11,326 nt of DNA from Desulfurococcales archaeon (GTDB taxonomy: Archaea > Thermoproteota > Thermoprotei_A > Sulfolobales > WAQK01). This document shows positions 6,304 to 11,326 of the stretch, one piece after another. The position numbers were made by a program, and so were the translations under genes. Within the stretch, counting starts at the first letter, position 1; each line of letters opens with the position of its first letter. Under the pieces are notes generated by a model. That model worked only from the letters and a program-made list of their open reading frames with translations, was not told where the DNA came from and searched no databases. Where the stretch lies: positions 1 through 11,326 of the forward strand of contig JALURJ010000187.1 of the NCBI GenBank assembly GCA_027016915.1, in the 5' to 3' direction.

Positions 6304-7320
6304 TTGAAGTTTGCGCGCTGCGAGCCGGGCCGGGTGGTGGAGAAGAAGGGTAAGAGCATCGCCATAATAGGTGCAGGCCCCGCAGGCCTGGGGGCTGCGG
6401 GCGAGCTTGTATGTATGGGCTACGAAGTCGAGGTCTACGACCAGATGCCTGAGCCTGGGGGCCTACTGATCTTCGGGATACCGGAGTTCAGGGTTCCCAA
6501 GGATAGAGTTAGGGCCGGGATCAAGGAATTGGAGGAGCTTGGCGTGGTTTTCCACACCAACACCAGGGTGGACTGCGCTAAGCTAGCCGAGATAGTGGAG
6601 GGCCATGACGCCACACTCATAGCCACGGGCACGTGGAAGCCTAGAAGGCTCAACATACCCGGCAGCAACCTGCCCCAAGTCATAGATGCCCTGGGATACA
6701 TTATAGACTACCACCTAGCCAAGTTCGGCTATAAGAGCTGGGACGAGATCCCTAGGCTCAGCGGCAGGGTTGCAGTTATAGGCGGGGGCCTCACGGCGGT
6801 GGACGCCTGCTACATTGCCAGGGACATGGGTGCTGACGAGATACATCTCCTCTACAGGAGGACCAGGAAACAGGCACCTGCAGGGGAGAGGGAGCTACAG
6901 CACATAGAGTCCGCCCTCGGGGTGAAGATCCACGAGCTCGTGACCCCGGTGGAGTATAAGGGTAAGGACAGGCTGGAGGCTGTGAGGCTCATCAAGATGA
7001 GGCTCGAGGCCCCGGACGCCTCCGGCAGGCCCAGGCCTGTACCTATACCTGGCAGCGAGTTCGACATGGAGTTCGACTACGTTCTAGAGGCTATAGGCCT
7101 CATACCCACGCCGCCCTTCGACGGAGAGGAATGCATCGGCATAAAGCTGACCTCCAAGGGGACCGTAGAGACCGACGACAAGTACAGGACTAGCAGGAGG
7201 GGCGTGTTTGCCGCCGGAGACGTGAGGCACGGCCCCTGGCTCATAGGCCCCGCCCTCAAGAGCGGCAAGGAGTCTGCCAGGTTCATCGATGAGTATTTGA
7301 GGACTGGCGAGTGGCGTTAG
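6304..7320 (+). CDS. GltD-like FAD/NAD(P) oxidoreductase without the N-terminal iron-sulfur domain
   Basis: This flavoprotein resembles the small subunit of glutamate synthase and relatives such as NfnB/SudA. The FAD-binding loop is IIGAGPAGLGAAGE (21-34), the NAD(P)-binding loop is VIGGGLTAVD (158-167) followed by YRRTRKQAPA (184-193), and the second FAD contact is VFAAGDV (311-317); ATGTW is at 107-111. GltD and NfnB are usually about 450-500 residues with a cysteine-rich N-terminal domain of roughly 100-130 residues. Here only 17 residues precede the FAD loop, with a single Cys6, so that domain is absent. Electron partner and true substrate are therefore unknown; no glutamate synthase large subunit gene is adjacent. 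TTG at 6304 is chosen because the nearby ATG (6290) and GTG (6293) are out of frame; GGTG at 6292-6295 could be a weak Shine-Dalgarno. It appears to be transcribed alone. Confidence 0.88.
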   Translation: MKFARCEPGRVVEKKGKSIAIIGAGPAGLGAAGELVCMGYEVEVYDQMPEPGGLLIFGIPEFRVPKDRVRAGIKELEELGVVFHTNTRVDCAKLAEIVEGHDATLIATGTWKPRRLNIPGSNLPQVIDALGYIIDYHLAKFGYKSWDEIPRLSGRVAVIGGGLTAVDACYIARDMGADEIHLLYRRTRKQAPAGERELQHIESALGVKIHELVTPVEYKGKDRLEAVRLIKMRLEAPDASGRPRPVPIPGSEFDMEFDYVLEAIGLIPTPPFDGEECIGIKLTSKGTVETDDKYRTSRRGVFAAGDVRHGPWLIGPALKSGKESARFIDEYLRTGEWR

Positions 7321-7359
7321 ACCCGGCTTTTCAACCAAACCCCCGGACCCCCTTGGCCA

Positions 7360-7382
7360 GGCAACGCAAAAATACCGTTGCC
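7360..7382. repeat. Perfect 7-bp inverted repeat around an A-rich element upstream of moaB
   Basis: GGCAACG (7360-7366) and CGTTGCC (7376-7382) are exact reverse complements separated by CAAAAATAC. A CCCCC at 7348-7352 and GGGGG at 7383-7387 could extend pairing past a 7-base bulge. The A-rich centre is the best, though weak, box A candidate for moaB, whose GTG starts at 7400. The element could be an operator, an RNA hairpin or the end of the upstream transcript. Confidence 0.5.
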
Positions 7383-7399
7383 GGGGGATCACAGTTAAG

Positions 7400-7921
7400 G
7401 TGCTAGTCTTGGCTGGCGAGGAGCACCGTAGACATGCTGTGGAGAAGGTTGACTTCTGCCTTGTGGTCACCAGCACAAGGGTGTATAGGGGGGAGAAGCC
7501 TGACAAGCTCACCCCCCTGGTGAAGGGGCTGGTTGAGGGGAGGGGGCATAGGCTGGCGGCTTCAACCATAGTGCCCAACGACCCAGCCCAGATCCAGGAG
7601 GCTGTGGGCAAGGCCGTCGAGAGGTGCGACGTTGTTATCGTCACCGGGGGCACGGGTCCCAGCCCCCGCGACGTTAGTATTGACGTTGTTGCCAGCATGG
7701 CTCACAGGGAGCTGCCGGGTTTTGGCGAGATCTTCAGGCTCCTCACCTACCAGCGCCACGGACCTGTTGCCTGGCTCTCACGGGCATCGGCCTACCTGGT
7801 TGACTGGAGGCTCGTCGCCGTTGTTCCGGGGTCGAGTGACGCTGTTAGGTTGGCGCTGGAAGAGCTGTTGCTCCCCGAGGTCGGCCACCTGGTTGGGGAG
7901 CTGCGTAGGAGGCCTGGCTAG
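7400..7921 (+). CDS. moaB: MoaB/MogA-family molybdenum cofactor synthesis protein
   Basis: The family binds molybdopterin and in archaea usually acts as the adenylyltransferase that prepares it for molybdenum or tungsten insertion, in the cytoplasm. Signatures are VVIVTGGTGPSPRDV (78-92), LPGFGEIFR (105-113), GPVAWLSRASA (121-131) and VPGSSDAV (142-149). The first conserved loop differs from the usual one: after STRVYRGEKPDKLTP (25-39) the common DxSG pattern is not clear, with DKLT in its place. The length of 173 residues is normal. The GTG at 7400 is supported by GGGGATC (7383-7389) as a Shine-Dalgarno-like site about 10 bases before it. No other cofactor gene is adjacent. Its stop codon overlaps that of the convergent tmcA gene. 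Confidence 0.88.
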   Translation: MLVLAGEEHRRHAVEKVDFCLVVTSTRVYRGEKPDKLTPLVKGLVEGRGHRLAASTIVPNDPAQIQEAVGKAVERCDVVIVTGGTGPSPRDVSIDVVASMAHRELPGFGEIFRLLTYQRHGPVAWLSRASAYLVDWRLVAVVPGSSDAVRLALEELLLPEVGHLVGELRRRPG

Positions 7922-10416
7922 CTCCTTAAGATCGACTCGAACCCCTTGTAGCTGGCCTTCCTGTAGGAGATGCCCGGCTTCTTGTCGAACTCGAGGCTGT
8001 AGTAGTGTTTGGCCATCTTCTTCACTATCTCTTTCAGGCCCCTCATGACGTCGTATTGATGTATCTTCAGCTCGGCGGCCACCTCCTCCCAGGGCTTGGC
8101 CTGCAGCACCTTGGCCACCAGTATGTGCTCCGCCTCCTCGTCGAGGTTGGGCACGTTTTTCGGGTAGGAGAGCCAGTATGCCCTGGCCAGCTCGTACACG
8201 GCGTCGCATGCCGCCTCGTAGGTCATGGGGCCGTAGATGTAAACCCATAGCCTGTCCACCTGGATGGGGGTTAGCATGGGCTTGTAGTCGGGGAACACGG
8301 GGTCCTGGGCCCTGAGTATCTGGAGAGCCACCTCTGTTTCCAGGTCGTTGTAGGTGTCGTGGAGGCTGTTGATTAGTTTGAGCCTGAACTCCCTGTAGGC
8401 CATCTTCACCATCCTGACCACAGACTTGGAGATGGGCTTCAGCACTAGGACCGTGTACTCGCCGCTGACGGGGTTTCTGTCGGGCGACATGTGGAGGGGG
8501 AGGTAGCCGTTCCTAAGCCAGAATCTGAGCAGCTTCTCGCTGACGCCGAACCCGCTTCCCACCCAGTCGTAGCCCCTCTCCACAGCTTCTCTGTAGACTT
8601 CCTCCAGCATCCTGGAGCCTATGCCCATGCTCTGGACCTTCGGGTGGGTGGCTATCCTGACGATCCTCCAGCCAACCTTGGAGCCGAACTCCCTCATCCT
8701 CAGGTGTTTCAGGAACCTGTCGGGGATGATGTTGCCCGGTATCCTGCCTCCCCTGAGAAGGTCGTCTATGGTTTCCCCGTCCAGGCCGCCCTCCTCGGCC
8801 AGCTGGGCTGCGCATACGATCGCTCCTGAGGGGGTCCTAAGGGCCCTTATAGAGTGGTGGGGAGCGTCTGCCAGCATGCCGAGATCATCGGGCTGGTTCC
8901 GGTAGTGGGCCAGCACGTATATGCCGAAGAGCTGCCTGAGGGTCTCCTCACCCTCGCCACTAAACAGCCATTCCGGCTCCAACTTCAGGTATTCGAGGCG
9001 CCCCTCCTTGATCGCCTCTATGTCCTCCTCGCTAAGCTCTGCTGGCTCGGCGTCGAGCATGAGCGTGTTGAACTGCCACCTCTCTATGGGGTCGTCCTTA
9101 GCGTACCTTATGGGCTCCTCCATTTCGTACTGGTAGAGCCTAGTCTTAGGGTCCTCGCGTAGGGCCGACATGAATCTGACGGAGAAGCCCCGTCCAGCAC
9201 CCTCGTAGCCGTGTATCGTTGTGGCGAAAATGATCCTCCTATGCTTCCTCCAGAGGGCGTGCAGCATGGGGATGGGTATGCCGGCCGCCTCGTCTACAGC
9301 CACTATGTCGGCGGAAAGCTTGGAGACGACGTAGGGCTCCCAGTACTCTATGCTGAACCTGTCGCCCTGGAGCTCGATGATTTTGCCGCCCCTCTTGATG
9401 GGCTTAACCTTTAAGTTCAGGGTCTCAGCCGCCTTCACGGCGAGCTCCATGAGGCTCTGCACGCTGCTTGGGGAAGGCGCCGTGACCAGGACCCTGACCT
9501 TGTGCTTGACGCGTCGGAGCTCGGAGATCAGGCCTATGAGCCCTATGCCGACGGCGCAGGACTTGCCCCTACCCCTGTCGGCTGTTAGGACCACGGCAAA
9601 CCTCTTCCTCTTGGGCTTCTCCACAAGGTTTTCCAGTAGCTTAATCGCGTTGACCTGATCCTGGGTTAGGGCTAGCTTGTACAGCTCTTGGGGGAACAGG
9701 CTCTTCTTCGGCGGTTCCACCCTCCTCTTGGCCGCCTCCCCCGCCTCGTAGTCCTGGGCCTTAACTATACGCTTCTCATCCATATCGTAGATGAATATCC
9801 CGGGGTGCTCCTCGAGCTTCCTCTTGAACCACGAGATGAATACGTGCCTTGGCTCGGGGTGTCTGGGAACCGTGAGTCCTAGCTTGAAGAGTGTGCGGGC
9901 CTCGTCCCAGCTGTACCAGTTGGGCGCCACGAGTACGATGAAGCCTCCTCCCCTAACTATCCCCACCAGGCGCCCCACGTCGTTAGGCTTCAGGTCCCTG
10001 GTCAGGTCCAGGACTAGGCCGTCGAACGTTGTGCCGAGATACCTCTCGCTCTCCTCGTACCTGGCCACCTGCACGGTTACCCTTTTCCTCTTCGAAGCCT
10101 TGGCCATCTGCTTCACTATCTCCTTCATCAGCTTGGCCTCTACGAACTCGTCGTGGTAGACGTAAAGGACTCGGGGCTGCTCCCCTCGGGTTCTCCTAAA
10201 CACCAGGCCAAGGTACTGGAGGGCCCTCCCCACCGCTACGCCTAGCTCCGCCGGGTCACTCCCGGCCACCACAAGCATTCTTCGATGGTTCTCCCTAGCA
10301 GCTCTCTCCAGGCTCTTCCTAACTTTTCGTAGAAGCCTGATGTAGGATGAGGGCAGATATTTCTCAAACTCCTCTACCACCCTCTTAGCCTCATCCTCCA
10401 CCACTTCTCTAGACAC
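7918..10416 (-). CDS. tmcA: tRNA(Met) cytidine acetyltransferase / RNA acetyltransferase TmcA
   Basis: TmcA forms N4-acetylcytidine in RNA using acetyl-CoA and ATP; archaeal members modify tRNA and, in Thermococcus, many rRNA and mRNA sites, which help heat stability. The 832 residues contain, in order, an N-terminal domain (about 10-240) typical of TmcA/NAT10, a RecA-like ATPase module with Walker A TADRGRGKS (278-286), the DEAAG box (375-379) and FATTIHGYEGAGRGF (397-411), then a GNAT domain (about 525-660) with the acetyl-CoA loop VQSMGIGSRM (594-603). A C-terminal helical RNA-binding part follows. The GTG start at 10414-10416 is preceded at 5 bases by GGGTGAT, and an in-frame TGA lies immediately upstream, so this start is firm; the ATG at 10421-10423 is out of frame and soon stops. 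The gene appears to be transcribed alone and ends on moaB. Confidence 0.95.
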   Translation of the reverse strand: MSREVVEDEAKRVVEEFEKYLPSSYIRLLRKVRKSLERAARENHRRMLVVAGSDPAELGVAVGRALQYLGLVFRRTRGEQPRVLYVYHDEFVEAKLMKEIVKQMAKASKRKRVTVQVARYEESERYLGTTFDGLVLDLTRDLKPNDVGRLVGIVRGGGFIVLVAPNWYSWDEARTLFKLGLTVPRHPEPRHVFISWFKRKLEEHPGIFIYDMDEKRIVKAQDYEAGEAAKRRVEPPKKSLFPQELYKLALTQDQVNAIKLLENLVEKPKRKRFAVVLTADRGRGKSCAVGIGLIGLISELRRVKHKVRVLVTAPSPSSVQSLMELAVKAAETLNLKVKPIKRGGKIIELQGDRFSIEYWEPYVVSKLSADIVAVDEAAGIPIPMLHALWRKHRRIIFATTIHGYEGAGRGFSVRFMSALREDPKTRLYQYEMEEPIRYAKDDPIERWQFNTLMLDAEPAELSEEDIEAIKEGRLEYLKLEPEWLFSGEGEETLRQLFGIYVLAHYRNQPDDLGMLADAPHHSIRALRTPSGAIVCAAQLAEEGGLDGETIDDLLRGGRIPGNIIPDRFLKHLRMREFGSKVGWRIVRIATHPKVQSMGIGSRMLEEVYREAVERGYDWVGSGFGVSEKLLRFWLRNGYLPLHMSPDRNPVSGEYTVLVLKPISKSVVRMVKMAYREFRLKLINSLHDTYNDLETEVALQILRAQDPVFPDYKPMLTPIQVDRLWVYIYGPMTYEAACDAVYELARAYWLSYPKNVPNLDEEAEHILVAKVLQAKPWEEVAAELKIHQYDVMRGLKEIVKKMAKHYYSLEFDKKPGISYRKASYKGFESILRS

Positions 10417-10421
10417 GCTGC

Positions 10422-10428
10422 ATCACCC
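10422..10428 (-). promoter_or_regulatory. Shine-Dalgarno site of tmcA
   Basis: GGGTGAT on the minus strand, 5 bases before the GTG start, matches the end of archaeal 16S rRNA and decides the start codon. Confidence 0.65.
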
Positions 10429-10460
10429 AAGCCAAGCTTCTCCGCGGGGGAGGGCTAGCC

Positions 10461-10467
10461 TCATAAT
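10461..10467 (-). promoter_or_regulatory. Possible TATA box of tmcA
   Basis: ATTATGA on the minus strand is centred about 48 bases before the GTG. Initiation near 10438 would leave a leader of about 22 bases that contains the Shine-Dalgarno site. A second AT-rich element at 10491-10500 is an alternative. Confidence 0.3.
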
Positions 10468-10608
10468 CTTCTCCACATACCTGAACGCAGGAAAATATGA
10501 GGCCTGGACTAATATAATGAATTCGTATAATGCTCGTTGCGTACCAGCAGTTGATAGTACTCACCGATATAAGGGATTAGCGCATCTCAACGATTTTGGG
10601 TACAATGC

Positions 10609-10744
10609 ATGAATAGGTATGCCGTTACTTTGCTATCTATATTGCTACGGCTATAATCGGCGTAGCGTTCGGTACTACGACAAGTATCCTGAAGGCGTGC
10701 TCTTCGTCCTGGCACGAGGATACGGCTGGAACGTGTTCCCGTAG
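10609..10744 (+). pseudogene. Possible decayed gene for a membrane or secreted protein
   Basis: No single frame is long here, but pieces in successive + frames read like one protein. From the ATG at 10609, MNRYAVTLLSIL is followed, after a one-base backward shift near 10644, by ATAIIGVAFG, which together make a plausible signal or transmembrane segment. After a second such shift near 10673 the frame reads YYDKYPEGVLFVLARGYGWN and stops at 10744. The last frame alone is open from an ATG at 10619 (41 codons). The region is more AT-rich than the surrounding genes. Family unknown. The pattern could be chance, a decayed gene, or sequence errors in an intact one. Confidence 0.28.
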
Positions 10745-10748
10745 ATGA

Positions 10749-10910
10749 ATGATAATACCTGTCGACCTGAAGACAGAGACCATGGTATCGGAGTGGCTGG
10801 TTGTATGGAGGGCGAGTCATGAAGCTCCGCACATCTGGATTTGCGGCGTTTTTAGGTTAGTAGCACGTGATAAAAATAGTACTAGAGCGAAGAGATCGCT
10901 GGAAGTTTGA
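10749..10910 (+). CDS. Hypothetical 53-aa ORF, doubtful
   Basis: The ORF opens with ATG at 10749 and stops at 10908-10910, 2 bases before the end of the convergent ATPase gene. The product begins MIIPVDLKTETMVSEWLVVW, then becomes basic near its C terminus (ARDKNSTRAKRS). It shows no recognised motif and I see no clear Shine-Dalgarno sequence. It may be the continuation, in another frame, of the decayed gene just upstream rather than an independent gene. Confidence 0.22.
   Translation: MIIPVDLKTETMVSEWLVVWRASHEAPHIWICGVFRLVARDKNSTRAKRSLEV
10872..10876 (-). terminator. Possible oligo-T terminator of the Cdc48-type gene
   Basis: On the minus strand five T residues sit in CTATTTTTATC, about 37 bases after the stop codon of the ATPase gene. 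Archaeal termination commonly uses such T tracts. A second T5 tract at 10849-10853 reads on the + strand. Confidence 0.35.
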
Positions 10911-10912
10911 TA

Positions 10913-11326
10913 TTAGAGGACCATGCGTTTAAGCTCCTTGGACAGTCTCTCGTACCTTGCTATGTCCTCCTTGGTGAGGCTGGGGGGTATGGCCTCCAGA
11001 GCCTTCTCGAAATGCTTCATCGAGACGGGGCGCACTTTGAGTTCTTCCCTCAGCGCCGTCATGGCGGCCTCCCTACAGACAGCCTCGATGTCGGCGCCCG
11101 TATATCCCTCGGTGATCTCCGCCAGCTTCTCGAGGTCCACGTCCTCGGCTAGAGGCATTTTCCTTGTATGTATCTTGAATATTTCTAGTCTGGATTGTTT
11201 GTCGGGTGGGGGTACGTAGATGAGTCTGTCGAACCTGCCGGGTCTGAGCAGGGCAGGGTCCAGGATGTCAGGCCTATTCGTAGCAGCGATCACGACCACG
11301 TTGGAGAGGGGCACTATGCCGTCCAT
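10913..11326 (-). CDS. cdc48: Cdc48/VAT-type AAA ATPase, C-terminal part (5' end cut by window)
   Basis: These 137 codons are the end of a gene that continues beyond the right edge; the methionine at the edge is internal (MDGI follows the Walker B region in this family). Visible are sensor 1 NVVVIAATNRPD (9-20), the second region of homology with LLRPGRFDR and likely arginine-finger residues Arg28 and Arg31, and the sensor 2 region EGYTGADIEAVCREAA (73-88), which match the D2 ring of Cdc48/VAT. Such hexamers unfold proteins with ATP, for release or degradation by the proteasome. A short helical tail ends KRMVL. Walker A, Walker B and the N-domain are outside the window, so a paralogous AAA protein is possible. 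Confidence 0.9.
   Translation of the reverse strand: MDGIVPLSNVVVIAATNRPDILDPALLRPGRFDRLIYVPPPDKQSRLEIFKIHTRKMPLAEDVDLEKLAEITEGYTGADIEAVCREAAMTALREELKVRPVSMKHFEKALEAIPPSLTKEDIARYERLSKELKRMVL

Larger units (their letters stand above)
10429..10912. other. Long AT-richer intergenic region between tmcA and the ATPase gene
   Basis: This is the only gap longer than 300 bases. It holds the likely tmcA promoter at its left end, the frame fragments and small ORF described separately, and oligo-T tracts at its right end. I find no tRNA fold, no convincing C/D-box RNA, no tandem repeat and no insertion sequence end. Confidence 0.6.

Noticed and set aside
7084..7698. 204-codon minus strand frame opposite the GltD-like gene and moaB
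   Set aside because: It spans two well-supported genes on the other strand and their promoter gap; the translation is low-complexity Ser/Thr/Pro/Leu.
7778..8248. 156-codon minus frame overlapping moaB and tmcA
   Set aside because: It is a different frame of the tmcA strand with an Arg/Gly/Gln-rich translation and no recognisable domain.
10728..10739. Short palindrome GGAAC-GT-GTTCC
   Set aside because: Only 5 bp per arm, and explained by the codons of the GWNVFP fragment; not distinctive enough to call a site.
10745..10822. C/D-box-like RNA candidate (AATGATAA followed by CTGA)
   Set aside because: The C box has a mismatch at a conserved position, and no properly spaced D'/C' pair is seen.
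10587..10832. 81-codon minus strand frame in the intergenic region
   Set aside because: The translation is rich in Arg, Ser, Tyr and Cys with no motif or convincing start; the + frame fragments look more protein-like. It remains possible.
1..11326. CRISPR arrays, insertion sequences, att sites or replication origin
   Set aside because: No regularly spaced repeats, transposase or integrase motifs, or clustered origin-type repeats were seen anywhere in the window.

Overview
The window looks like chromosomal DNA of a hyperthermophilic crenarchaeon. The glycyl-tRNA synthetase is the archaeal/eukaryotic single-chain type, and there is a UbiA-type enzyme of archaeal ether-lipid synthesis, an archaeal-length TmcA with helicase and acetyltransferase modules, and a Cdc48/VAT-type AAA ATPase. 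Start codons are mixed (ATG, GTG, one TTG), arginine is mostly AGG, isoleucine is often ATA, genes are tightly packed and promoters are short TATA-like boxes close to the start codon. This pattern fits Desulfurococcales and recalls Aeropyrum, but the genus is an inference from style, not from a database match.

Layout. Bases 1-1245 (+) hold the 3' part of a radical SAM protein with a TRAM-like tail and a four-cysteine insertion. Bases 1211-3841 (-) hold glyS followed by two small uncharacterised genes, one with a possible beta-barrel core and one all-helical. The agmatinase-type ureohydrolase diverges from glyS across 76 bases containing a single palindromic TATA box, and is followed after 2 bases by a membrane-anchored LEA14-like gene. 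Next on + come a UbiA prenyltransferase (probable DGGGP synthase), a stand-alone GltD-like flavin oxidoreductase and a MoaB/MogA-like molybdopterin protein. The last converges on tmcA (-), and the two TAG stops are read from one CTAG. The right edge holds the end of a Cdc48-type ATPase (-).

The only long gap is 10417-10912. It is more AT-rich than its surroundings and contains fragments in three + frames that could be a decayed membrane or secreted protein gene, plus a 53-codon ORF.

Most genes are housekeeping: translation (glyS, tmcA), polyamine metabolism, lipid synthesis, cofactor synthesis and protein unfolding. I see no CRISPR array, transposase, integrase, tRNA or rRNA. I do not see a convincing new multi-gene system. 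The strongest unusual items are the radical SAM insertion, the two unknown genes beside glyS, the dyad upstream of moaB and the decayed region near the right edge.
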